A program made the position numbers and the translations under genes. From an uncultured Pseudomonadota bacterium (lineage in GTDB: Bacteria; Pseudomonadota; Gammaproteobacteria; Burkholderiales; SG8-39), in NCBI GenBank assembly GCA_903864555.1, contig CAIPGJ010000132.1:1-7576 (forward strand): a DNA stretch of 7,576 nucleotides, read 5' to 3'. Under the pieces are notes generated by a model. It was not told where the DNA came from, made no database searches, and saw nothing but the letters and a program-made list of their open reading frames with translations. How positions within the stretch are numbered: position 1 is the stretch's first letter; each line of letters opens with the position of its first letter. Positions 1 through 6,503 of the stretch are shown here, one piece after another.

Positions 1-1308
1 CGACGGATCGATGCCGGCCGACAGGAGGCAACTCATGTCGTAAGGCTCCTGATGCCGGGAGATCACCACGATGTCCACCCCTGCGGTTTCCAGCACCACG
101 GTGGTCCCGGTGTTGTTCAGCAGTCCCTTGCGCATGGGGCCGAGGTTCGAGTAGACGCCGTCAAAGACGAACTTCACCGTCGCCGTCAGCCTGAGTGAAG
201 GACTGGGCACCGGCAATGCCGGCATGGCCATCTTGCCACCGAGATCCAGGGTGATCCTGTTGCCAACGCCGGCGCTGGCAGCAAGGCTTGCCGCCTCGGG
301 ATCGTAAATGGCATAGAACACCGCATTGTCCAGCCCCTGGGCCAGGACCTCTGCCAGCACCGCGGTGGTATCCATGGTGCCACCGGATGCGCAGTTGTCG
401 AAATGGTCCAGCATCACGATCGGGCCCTGCGTCATCCGGGCAGCACGGGCGACCGATTGGGCGAGGGGTTCGATGCTGAAGACGAAGCGATCGCGCCCGG
501 CCCAGGCGCGATCGAGCAGCTCGTTGCAGGCCTGCTCCGCACGCGGTCTGTCCGCATCGGTGCAAACCACGGCACCCAATCCGGCATTGGGGATGTCGGC
601 GTGGGGAAACCCGGTGAAAAGCGACGCTGCGAGCAAGCCTTCGCGCTCCAATTCCATGCACCTTTGCTGAAGGGACCGGTTGGGCTCGGCATGCGTCCCC
701 TGGCACATGATGTGCGGCAGCATGGGCCGGCGTCCCCAGGCCATGACCGGGCGGACCTTCCCTGCAATCGCCTTGATCAGCACGTCGGCCGCACGTACCC
801 CGGTTTCGCGCATGTCCACATGCGGATAGGTGTGATAGCCACACAACACGGTGGCATTCGCCACCATCTCCGGATAGAGATTGGCATGCATGTCCAGTGC
901 CACTGCAATGGGCACACGTCCATCGATCTCCCGGATCCGCTGCAGCAGACGGCCTTCGCCGTCTTCGCAGGACTGGGTCACCATGGCGCCGTGCAGGTCC
1001 AGCAGGACACCGTCGAAACCGCCCCTGGCCAGTTCATCGAGGATCAGCCCGCTGATGCGCTCGTAGGTCTGGTCATCCACCACCCCGCTCGGCGAGGCTT
1101 CCGCCGCCACCGGCACAATGACCTGCGCATCATGGGCAGACGCGACTTCCAGGAACCCGCCCAGGCCGCTGCCGGTGCCGGCATAGGCCCTGATCGCCTG
1201 TTCGCCGCACAAGGCGTCGGAACTGCCCCGGAAAAACCGCTGGAAAGGCGTCGGCACCGGCGAAAAGGTATTCGTCTCGTGCTTGAACATGGCCAGCAAC
1301 AGGCGCAT
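1..1308 (-). CDS. M81 family metallopeptidase (MlrC-like), 3' end outside the window
   Basis: The frame is open from an ATG at 1306-1308 to the window edge, giving 436 codons with the C-terminus missing. The translation carries hallmarks of the M81/DUF1485 family, whose founder MlrC (microcystinase C) is a zinc enzyme that cleaves linearised microcystin peptides. Visible motifs are HETNTFSP (residues 10-17), DLHGAM (104-109), DMHAN (139-143), TYPHVDMRETG (160-170) and DNCASGGTMD (304-313). D139, H141 and H163 are the likely metal ligands. The C-terminal domain contains SRHQEPYD (417-424) and AGIDP. An AGGGAG Shine-Dalgarno (1316-1321, complement) sits 7 nt before the ATG. The gene starts 32 bp after the Bug receptor gene, so co-transcription is likely. 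The family is certain. The substrate is unknown, and most M81 proteins outside mlr clusters have nothing to do with microcystin; amide or cyclic-imide hydrolysis is a plausible guess. The protein appears cytoplasmic, with no signal peptide. Confidence 0.93.
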   Translation of the reverse strand, partial: MRLLLAMFKHETNTFSPVPTPFQRFFRGSSDALCGEQAIRAYAGTGSGLGGFLEVASAHDAQVIVPVAAEASPSGVVDDQTYERISGLILDELARGGFDGVLLDLHGAMVTQSCEDGEGRLLQRIREIDGRVPIAVALDMHANLYPEMVANATVLCGYHTYPHVDMRETGVRAADVLIKAIAGKVRPVMAWGRRPMLPHIMCQGTHAEPNRSLQQRCMELEREGLLAASLFTGFPHADIPNAGLGAVVCTDADRPRAEQACNELLDRAWAGRDRFVFSIEPLAQSVARAARMTQGPIVMLDHFDNCASGGTMDTTAVLAEVLAQGLDNAVFYAIYDPEAASLAASAGVGNRITLDLGGKMAMPALPVPSPSLRLTATVKFVFDGVYSNLGPMRKGLLNNTGTTVVLETAGVDIVVISRHQEPYDMSCLLSAGIDPS

Positions 1309-1340
1309 GGTATGGCTCCCTGGTCCGACTTCGCCCGGCC

Positions 1341-2303
1341 CTACTCGGCCTTGGCCCCGGTGGCGCGCACCACCTTGCTCCAGCGCTCGTTTTCCTGCCG
1401 GACCAGCAAGGCCATCTCGGCCGGGGTGCTCCCCACGGCTTCCAGTCCGCTGTTGGCGAACAGGGCAGCAACGCTGGGTTGCTTCACAGCCTCGGCCATG
1501 GCGGCGGACAAGCGGTTGCTGATCGCCGAGGGTGTCTTCGGCGCAGAAACAATGCCATACCAGACCGAGGAGACGAACCCAGGCACCTCATCGGATATGG
1601 GCGGCACATCGGGCAGTGCCACATTGCGCTTCTCGCCACCCACGCCCAGGGCGCGCAGCTTGCCGGCACGGATCTGGGGCAACGCGGTGCCCAGCAGGAA
1701 GAAGGACATGTCCAGCGTGCCGGAAGTCATGTCGGCAAGATAGGCGGCCGCGCCTTTGTAGGGAACATGGACGATTCTGGTGCCGGTCATGGACTTGAAC
1801 AACTCGGCCGAAAGATGTGTCGTGGTGCCCACTCCGGAGGATCCGTAGCTCATCTTGTCCGGGTTGGCCCTGGCATAGGTAATCAGCTGCTTCACGCTTG
1901 TGATGTCGCGCTTGGCATTCACGACCAGGACATTGGGGCTGTTGGTCAGCACCGAGACCGGGACAAACTGCTCGGGCTCATAGGCGATCGATGCATAGAG
2001 ATACTTGTTGATGGCCAGTTGACCCGGCGTGACAAAGAGCAGCGTGTAGCCATCGCCCGGTGCACGGAACACATGCTCGGCCCCGATATTGCCGCCGGCC
2101 CCGGCGCGATTGTCGATCAGGAAAGGCTGGCCCCATTTCTCCCTCAGCTTCTCGGCTACCGGCCGCGCCACCAGGTCGGTGCCACCGCCGGGCGCAAACG
2201 GAATGACCAGGGTGACCGGCTTGACTGGATACTCCTGTGCCGAGACTTCGGCAGAAAACACCAGCCCTAGGGCCAGCCAACGTGCAATCGGGGGAATTCG
2301 CAT
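1341..2303 (-). CDS. Bug/TctC-family periplasmic substrate-binding receptor, first copy
   Basis: This 320-aa protein matches the usual length (about 320-330) of tripartite tricarboxylate transporter receptors. These periplasmic proteins bind small carboxylates, amino acids or similar anions. A Sec signal peptide is visible, with a hydrophobic run at residues 8-20 and probable cleavage after VSA near residue 22. The mature start EYPVKPV is typical. Ligand-loop motifs are APGGGTD (37-43), RAGAGGNIG (66-74), GDGYTLLF (83-90) and HVPYKG (179-184), and the family-like end ERWSKVVRATG is present. An AGGAG Shine-Dalgarno (2312-2316, complement) lies 8 nt before the ATG at 2303. It sits second in a leftward operon, between the oxidoreductase (90 bp gap) and the M81 hydrolase (32 bp gap), so it may deliver or sense the substrate these enzymes process. 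No TctA/TctB membrane genes are visible, which is common for Bug receptors. The ligand cannot be predicted. Confidence 0.95.
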   Translation of the reverse strand: MRIPPIARWLALGLVFSAEVSAQEYPVKPVTLVIPFAPGGGTDLVARPVAEKLREKWGQPFLIDNRAGAGGNIGAEHVFRAPGDGYTLLFVTPGQLAINKYLYASIAYEPEQFVPVSVLTNSPNVLVVNAKRDITSVKQLITYARANPDKMSYGSSGVGTTTHLSAELFKSMTGTRIVHVPYKGAAAYLADMTSGTLDMSFFLLGTALPQIRAGKLRALGVGGEKRNVALPDVPPISDEVPGFVSSVWYGIVSAPKTPSAISNRLSAAMAEAVKQPSVAALFANSGLEAVGSTPAEMALLVRQENERWSKVVRATGAKAE

Positions 2304-2393
2304 GGAAATCGCTCCTCAGTATGATCAGAAGGCCGGGGCAAGCAGCATCACGAGCCGGATGGGAGGCCTTTTCCCGCCCTGGCCACGGCTGCC

Positions 2394-3362
2394 TCACATC
2401 TCCAGAACTATCTTGCCAGTATGCTGGTTGCTCAGCATGCGTGCGTGCGCCTGGCACACTTCCGACATGGGCAATACGCAATCGATCAGAGGTCGGATGC
2501 GCCCGGCGGCAAAAGCAGGCAGCAGGTCGCGTGCGGCTGCCTGCACGCAGGCGGCTCTTTCATCGTCCGTGCGGGTGCGGAAGGTCACGCCGATTATCTG
2601 CAGGCGGCGCAGCGCCAGCAGATCCAGATCGATCTCGCTCATCTTTCCCCCCAGCCGCCCCACCCCGATCAGTCTGCCCTTGAGCGCCATGCATTTCATG
2701 TTCTCGGCAAGCACCGAAGCCCCGACGCTGTCGATGATGAGATCGACGCCTTTGCCGCCGGTGACCTTCAACACGGTCTCGGCCAGTCCGCCCTGGCTCA
2801 TGTCGACGGGCACATCCACTCCCAGTGGCGCCAAGGCCTTGAGCTTCTGCGCCGAGCCCGAGCTGGCGATCACCGGTTTCGCACCCAGCAGGCGTGCTAT
2901 CTGGATGCCCGCCATTCCTATCCCCGAGGAAGCAGCGTTGATGAGGATAGATTCACCCGCCTGCAAGCGGCCATTGGTGACGATGGCATCATGGGCAGTG
3001 GTAAACACATTGATGAAAGCACCGGCATCCACCCAGCTCACCCCCTCGGGCACCCGCATCAGGACGCGGTGATCGGCAGCCACATACTCCGCCTGTCCCG
3101 CGCGCCAGTGCCCCATCACCTTGTCGCCGCAGCTGAATCCGGTCACGCCAGGGGCACACTCTTCGATCTCCCCGGCAAACTCGATGCCGGTCGGTTGTGG
3201 ATTGCCCGACTTGAGCGATGAAAGCACGCCCAGTTCACCTCGATTGATGCCGGCGGCCCGCACCCTTACCAGGACCTGGCCTGGCTGCAGGACTGGCTTG
3301 GGGACCTCCATCACCTGCACCTGCGCCCCATTCGCTCCCGGAACAAACATGACGGCTTTCAC
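2394..3362 (-). CDS. Zinc-free MDR quinone oxidoreductase (PIG3-like), GTG start
   Basis: This 322-aa protein belongs to the medium-chain dehydrogenase/reductase superfamily, in the NAD(P)H:quinone oxidoreductase group that resembles TP53I3/PIG3. An N-terminal GroES-like domain covers about residues 1-115, with AGINRGEL (37-44) and GIEFAGEI (59-66). A Rossmann domain follows, with the nucleotide-binding run NAASSGIGMAGIQIA (142-156) and a probable NADPH-contact segment SSGSAQK (167-173). The C-terminus TGKIVLE is typical. The Cys/His ligands of zinc alcohol dehydrogenases are absent, so it probably reduces quinones or enones rather than oxidising alcohols by a zinc mechanism. The start is GTG at 3362, supported by an AAGGA (3372-3376, complement) 9 nt upstream; an in-frame ATG at codon 5 would shorten the first strand. 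It is the first gene of the leftward operon, and its stop is 90 bp before the Bug gene. The substrate is unknown. Confidence 0.9.
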   Translation of the reverse strand: MKAVMFVPGANGAQVQVMEVPKPVLQPGQVLVRVRAAGINRGELGVLSSLKSGNPQPTGIEFAGEIEECAPGVTGFSCGDKVMGHWRAGQAEYVAADHRVLMRVPEGVSWVDAGAFINVFTTAHDAIVTNGRLQAGESILINAASSGIGMAGIQIARLLGAKPVIASSGSAQKLKALAPLGVDVPVDMSQGGLAETVLKVTGGKGVDLIIDSVGASVLAENMKCMALKGRLIGVGRLGGKMSEIDLDLLALRRLQIIGVTFRTRTDDERAACVQAAARDLLPAFAAGRIRPLIDCVLPMSEVCQAHARMLSNQHTGKIVLEM

Positions 3363-3371
3363 GTTGTCTCA

Positions 3372-3376
3372 TCCTT
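3372..3376 (-). promoter_or_regulatory. Shine-Dalgarno AAGGA deciding the GTG start of the oxidoreductase gene
   Basis: Read on the minus strand, AAGGA lies 9 nt before the GTG at 3362. It is about 21 nt from the alternative ATG at codon 5 (3350), too far to serve it. The GTG is therefore the better start. Confidence 0.6.
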
Positions 3377-3436
3377 GCAAAAATTGAATCATGTCTAAGT
3401 GGATGGTTCTGGCCGCCCGCCACTTCGCCCGGCTTG

Positions 3437-3472
3437 GCCGGATACACCGGCGGAAGCCTGCGACAGCCGGCT
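3437..3472. repeat. Inverted repeat plus palindrome in the divergent intergenic region (possible operator)
   Basis: Between the divergent genes, GCCGG (3437-3441) and CCGGC (3447-3451) form an inverted repeat around ATACA. An 8-bp palindrome AGCCGGCT follows at 3465-3472. Both share the CCGG core and lie upstream of the putative rightward promoter, where a regulator of both operons could bind. CCGG-rich palindromes arise easily at this GC content, so this is only a candidate. Confidence 0.2.
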
Positions 3473-3489
3473 AAAACAGAAAAGTTCCA

Positions 3490-3518
3490 TTGGCACCGCT
3501 GCCCCCACTTGGTAGCAT
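3490..3518 (+). promoter_or_regulatory. Putative sigma-70 promoter with extended -10, driving the rightward operon
   Basis: TTGGCA (3490-3495, 5 of 6 to the -35 consensus) is followed after exactly 17 bp by TAGCAT (3513-3518, 4 of 6 to the -10). A TG dinucleotide one base before the -10 (3510-3511) makes it an extended -10. Transcription would begin near 3525, giving a short leader of about 20 nt containing GGAG (3534-3537) before the ATG at 3546. No equally good promoter was found for the leftward operon. Confidence 0.45.
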
Positions 3519-3545
3519 ACAACGATTGCCGCTGGAGATTCGATC

Positions 3546-4511
3546 ATGCCGATACGCTACGCAAGCCTGTGCATTTCCGGATTCATCGCGATCACCTGTG
3601 CAGTCCCGCATGCGGGAGCCGCGGACTGGCCGGTCAGGCCGGTACGCATCGTCCTTGCCGCCCCCCCGGGAGGCGGCACCGACATCGTGACACGCATGGT
3701 CGGTGCAAGACTGTCGGAGACGCTGAAACAGCCATTCGTCATCGACAGCAAGCCTGGCGCAGGCGGCATCATCGCGGATGATTTCGTTGCAAAATCGCCG
3801 GCCGACGGACATACCCTGCTGTTCCAGTCACAGTCGATTTCGGTGACTCCCAATCTGTCCAAGGTGCCGTACGACGCCAACACCGACTTCCAGCCGATTG
3901 CCAAACTCATTTCCCAGGCGTTTGTCATTGTTGCCACACCCAAGCTGCCGGTAAAAAACCTGCGTGAACTGGTGGCCTACGCGAACAGCCGGCCCAACGG
4001 GCTGAACGGCGCGACTCCGGGCGCGGCGACCTTCCTGACGGGCGTGCTGTTCAAGCTGACCACGAATGCAAACGTGACCCTGGTCCCTTACAAGGGCGGT
4101 GCAGCCGGCTCACTTTCAGTGCTTGCCGGGGAAACGGACATCGGCTTCATGGACATACCGTCAGTTGCCGGGCACATCAACAGCGGGAAGGTGAATGCGC
4201 TCGCGGTGACCACGGCACGCCGCGTCAAGATGGTACCGACCGTGCCCACTGCCGCCGAAGCCGGCCTGCCGGAACTCTACGTGGAGGGATGGCTGGCCGC
4301 GTTTGCCCCTGCCAGAACCCCGTCCGATGTGGTGAATCGCCTCAATTCCGAAATCAACACCATCCTGCGTGCGCCCGATGTAACGGAAAAGATCCAGCAG
4401 ATAGGGGGCGAACCCGCCCAGACCACGGTGGCCGAGTTCACCAAGTTCTACCTTTCGGAAATCGTCAGGTGGAAAGATGTCGTGAACCGCGCCAAGGTTA
4501 AACTCGACTGA
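3546..4511 (+). CDS. Bug/TctC-family periplasmic substrate-binding receptor, second copy
   Basis: This 321-aa tripartite tricarboxylate transporter receptor is only moderately similar to the first copy, so it is not a recent tandem duplicate. A signal peptide spans about residues 1-25 (hydrophobic core 8-20) with probable cleavage at AGA/ADWPVRPV. Family motifs are APPGGGTD (39-46), KPGAGGIIA (69-77), ADGHTLLF (86-93), VPYKGGAAG (180-188) and GETDIGFMD (195-203). The C-terminal helix keeps the family pattern (IVRWKDVVNRAKVKLD). The start has GGAG 8 nt upstream and a candidate promoter just before it. It is the first gene of the rightward operon. A run of seven C (3661-3667) lies in the codons for the PP of APPGGG. 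Its position as leader of an operon with an M20 hydrolase suggests its ligand is related to that enzyme's substrate or product. The ligand itself cannot be inferred. Confidence 0.95.
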   Translation: MPIRYASLCISGFIAITCAVPHAGAADWPVRPVRIVLAAPPGGGTDIVTRMVGARLSETLKQPFVIDSKPGAGGIIADDFVAKSPADGHTLLFQSQSISVTPNLSKVPYDANTDFQPIAKLISQAFVIVATPKLPVKNLRELVAYANSRPNGLNGATPGAATFLTGVLFKLTTNANVTLVPYKGGAAGSLSVLAGETDIGFMDIPSVAGHINSGKVNALAVTTARRVKMVPTVPTAAEAGLPELYVEGWLAAFAPARTPSDVVNRLNSEINTILRAPDVTEKIQQIGGEPAQTTVAEFTKFYLSEIVRWKDVVNRAKVKLD

Positions 4512-4535
4512 AATCTCTCCAGGGGAAAACAGATC

Positions 4536-4589
4536 ATGAAGCACTTGGTGAAAGACAATCATCAGCCTGAAATGCGGGTGGCATCATGA
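4536..4589 (+). CDS. 17-codon leader ORF, translationally coupled to the next gene
   Basis: The frame reads MKHLVKDNHQPEMRVAS and then TGA. AGGGGA (4521-4526) lies 9 nt before its ATG, a better ribosome site than anything in front of the next gene. Its TGA (4587-4589) overlaps the downstream ATG (4586-4588) as ATGA, the classic arrangement for termination-reinitiation coupling. The peptide is hydrophilic and has no recognised family. It could be a coupling leader with no function as a peptide. It could also be a chance frame, since a 17-codon ORF is short; the combination of Shine-Dalgarno, spacing and ATGA overlap is what argues against chance. Confidence 0.45.
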   Translation: MKHLVKDNHQPEMRVAS

Positions 4590-5257
4590 AGGGGCCCATT
4601 CTTTATCTCGCCGAGATGGACTACGGCGAGAAGGAACGCGGGCGCCATGGCGTATTCACCGACTGGTATGCCAATCGGCATGCGCCTGACCTGTTCAAGC
4701 TCGGCGCCCGGTCAGTGGCGGGATATCAACCGGTGATCGGCGGCCTCGCGGTGATGAGCGTCTACCAGTTTCCCGACTCCGATGTCTTTCTCACGCCGGC
4801 CTACCCGAAGATGAGGGATGGGGATTTGTACGGCCCTGTGGTTCGCGCCACCCGCTCCGGAGGAAGAAGCGCCCAGACACTTTACCTGGAGCGACTGGCC
4901 ATGCCCGGCGGGGATGCACTCATCGATGCCGACTGGATTTCGGTGCTGCGCTTTGCCCTTCCGGAGGCGATGGACACCGCGCTCATCGACTGGTTGGGCA
5001 AGGATGGACAAAAGCATCTGGCTGCACATGGCGTGAAATGCGTGCGCTACGGCACCCGCATTGCGCAGGACATCGGCAAGGGATCCTTCCGCCCGCGATG
5101 CATGATTTTCTCGGAATGGTCGGGACAACCTCCGGATGCGGCAGACCTGCTGCCTGCGCTGAAGAAGCAATTCGGCGAAGCCATGACCGAGGTCGAGCCA
5201 TTTGTGGGCTGGCGGGCCTATCCCTGGCCGGACGACAAGGCATCGCTAAGGTACTGA
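4586..5257 (+). CDS. Uncharacterised protein with two tandem dimeric alpha/beta-barrel (EthD/ABM-like) modules
   Basis: This is a 223-aa protein of unassigned function. Two halves look like repeats of a ferredoxin-like fold. Each has a beta strand (PILYLAEMDY, residues 4-13; DWISVLRFAL, 116-125), then a helix, then a strand ending in an aromatic segment (SVAGYQPVI, 43-51; KCVRYGTRIA, 151-160), then another strand (LAVMSVYQF, 54-62; RCMIFSEW, 171-178). The stretch WYANRHAPDLFKLGA (27-41) resembles the W/Y...H.PDL helix of EthD-type proteins, which assist ring-cleavage, ether or polyketide chemistry or act as small monooxygenases. The ATG at 4586 is the only start: an in-frame TGA lies at 4568-4570 with no other start codon between. 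The gene's own Shine-Dalgarno is poor, so translation probably depends on the leader ORF. It sits between a Bug receptor and an M20 hydrolase, and the M20 gene begins 39 bp later. The fold is an inference from pattern only and no catalytic role is claimed. Confidence 0.75.
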   Translation: MKGPILYLAEMDYGEKERGRHGVFTDWYANRHAPDLFKLGARSVAGYQPVIGGLAVMSVYQFPDSDVFLTPAYPKMRDGDLYGPVVRATRSGGRSAQTLYLERLAMPGGDALIDADWISVLRFALPEAMDTALIDWLGKDGQKHLAAHGVKCVRYGTRIAQDIGKGSFRPRCMIFSEWSGQPPDAADLLPALKKQFGEAMTEVEPFVGWRAYPWPDDKASLRY

Positions 5258-5296
5258 ACCGGCCGATAGCCCAGGTTCTGCCCCCCCGATTCATCC

Positions 5297-6481
5297 ATGT
5301 CCTCCCTGCCGCACGACATGCGCCTCGACCTGGATGCCATGCGGCGCCTGCGCAGGGATATCCATGCCCACCCGGAACTAGGCTTCGAGGAATCCCGCAC
5401 TTCCGACATCATCGCCGCCCAGCTCACTCAGATGGGTTGTGATGAAGTCCATCGTGGAATCGGCAAGACGGGCGTGGTTGGCGTGATCCGATCCGGCAGC
5501 AGCCGCCGCAGCATCGGCCTTCGGGCAGACATGGATGCCCTGCCCATCCAGGAACAGAATGCGTTCGCCCATCGATCACAGGTGGACGGCCGCATGCATG
5601 CCTGCGGCCACGACGGACACACCGCAATGCTGCTGGGAGCTGCCAGGCAGCTGGCGGCCACGCGCAATTTCGATGGCCAGGTGAACCTGGTCTTCCAGCC
5701 TGCAGAGGAAGGCCTGGGTGGCGCCACCAGCATGCTGGCCGATGGGCTGTTCGAGCGCTTCCCCTGCGATGCCATCTACGGGATGCACAACATGACCAGC
5801 CTCCCGCTGGGCAGGTTTTCAATACGTCCGGGGCCCATGATGGCCGGTGGTGCATTCTTCGACATCACGGTGCATGGGCAGGGTGCCCATGGCGCCAAAC
5901 CCCACCTGGGCATCGATCCGATTTTTGTCGCCTGCCAGATCGTGTGTGCCCTGCAGGGCATCGTCTCCCGCAACGTCGACGCCACCGAAGCCGCCGTGCT
6001 CAGCGTGACCAGGATTGCAGGCGGGGACGCCTACAACGTCATGCCCGACCGGGCGACCATAGGCGGCACGGTGCGCGCCTTCAACTCATCCACCATGTCC
6101 TTCATGGAAAACTCAATGCGGCGCATCGCGCATGGTGTGGCCAAAGGCTTCGGTGCGCGGGTGGATGTCGACTTCAGGGTGCAGTTTGCACCCCTGGTCA
6201 ATGATGCTGGTGAGGCGGACTTCATGGGCGACGTGGCCGCCGCCATCGTTGGCGAAGAAAATGTGGAACGTGACCGGCCCCTGGTCATGGCCTCGGAGGA
6301 TTTCGGCTTCCTGCTGCAGGCCTGCCCGGGCGCCTTCATGTTCATCGGCAACGCAGGCCCCGATGGCACCGGGGCCTCACCCGTGCACACGCCCACCTAT
6401 GATTTCAATGATGACGCCCTGCCCCTGGGTGTTGCGCTTTACGTGAGGCTGGCCGAAGCCCGTCTTGCGCATGCCGGTTAG
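5297..6481 (+). CDS. M20-family metal-dependent amidohydrolase (hippurate hydrolase/IAA-amino-acid hydrolase type)
   Basis: This 394-aa protein matches the M20D group, which hydrolyses N-acyl amino acids and similar amides using a two-metal centre. Visible hallmarks are RRDIHAHPELGFEE (19-32), GLRADMDALP (74-83), MHACGHDGHT (100-109) and FQPAEEG (133-139). GMHN (162-165) and VHTPTYDFND (363-372) follow. Likely metal ligands are C103, H105, E138, H164 and H364, with E137 as catalytic base. A lid/dimerisation domain of about residues 185-295 includes GQGAHGAKPH (194-203). All residues expected for activity are present. The ATG at 5297 is the first possible start after an in-frame TAG at 5267-5269, but no Shine-Dalgarno precedes it and the leader has seven C (5281-5287). 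Codons 8 and 15 are alternative ATGs, also without good sites. It follows the two-module protein by 39 bp in the same operon. No signal peptide is visible, so it is cytoplasmic. The substrate is unknown. Confidence 0.94.
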   Translation: MSSLPHDMRLDLDAMRRLRRDIHAHPELGFEESRTSDIIAAQLTQMGCDEVHRGIGKTGVVGVIRSGSSRRSIGLRADMDALPIQEQNAFAHRSQVDGRMHACGHDGHTAMLLGAARQLAATRNFDGQVNLVFQPAEEGLGGATSMLADGLFERFPCDAIYGMHNMTSLPLGRFSIRPGPMMAGGAFFDITVHGQGAHGAKPHLGIDPIFVACQIVCALQGIVSRNVDATEAAVLSVTRIAGGDAYNVMPDRATIGGTVRAFNSSTMSFMENSMRRIAHGVAKGFGARVDVDFRVQFAPLVNDAGEADFMGDVAAAIVGEENVERDRPLVMASEDFGFLLQACPGAFMFIGNAGPDGTGASPVHTPTYDFNDDALPLGVALYVRLAEARLAHAG

Positions 6482-6488
6482 CAACCGG
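6474..6488. repeat. Hairpin at the convergent gene ends (weak terminator candidate)
   Basis: CCGGTT (6474-6479) and AACCGG (6483-6488) pair perfectly around a 3-nt loop containing part of the M20 stop codon. An 8-bp palindrome CGCATGCG (6492-6499) follows in the 22-bp gap between the convergent stops. No T-run follows on either strand, so this is not a canonical intrinsic terminator. It could still protect or end both transcripts. Confidence 0.25.
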
Positions 6489-6503
6489 GCACGCATGCGG
6501 TGA

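Noticed and set aside
1479..3072. Other long plus-strand frames opposite the first Bug gene and the oxidoreductase gene (for example 1479-2270 and 2089-3072)
   Set aside because: Their translations are rich in R, P, H and S with no family motifs, and the opposite strand encodes clear full-length proteins with Shine-Dalgarno sites. They are high-GC shadows.
3376..3400. A LysR-type T-N11-A operator or leftward promoter in the AT-rich stretch upstream of the oxidoreductase gene
   Set aside because: Only weak dyad symmetry is present (TTGAA versus TTAGA), and no pair of -35 and -10 hexamers with acceptable spacing could be found.
1328..3433. A 12-bp exact repeat, ACTTCGCCCGGC, in two intergenic regions (1328-1339 and 3422-3433) as a shared regulatory site
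   Set aside because: A longer 13-bp match (GCATCATGGGCAG, 1127-1139 and 2986-2998) occurs by chance inside two unrelated coding regions, so matches of this size are expected in a window of this length and composition.
1..6481. A microcystin-degradation (mlr) cluster, because of the MlrC-like M81 gene
   Set aside because: No mlrA, mlrB or mlrD homologue is visible, the M81 protein shows a motif variant, and M81 genes are common in Burkholderiales away from microcystin metabolism.
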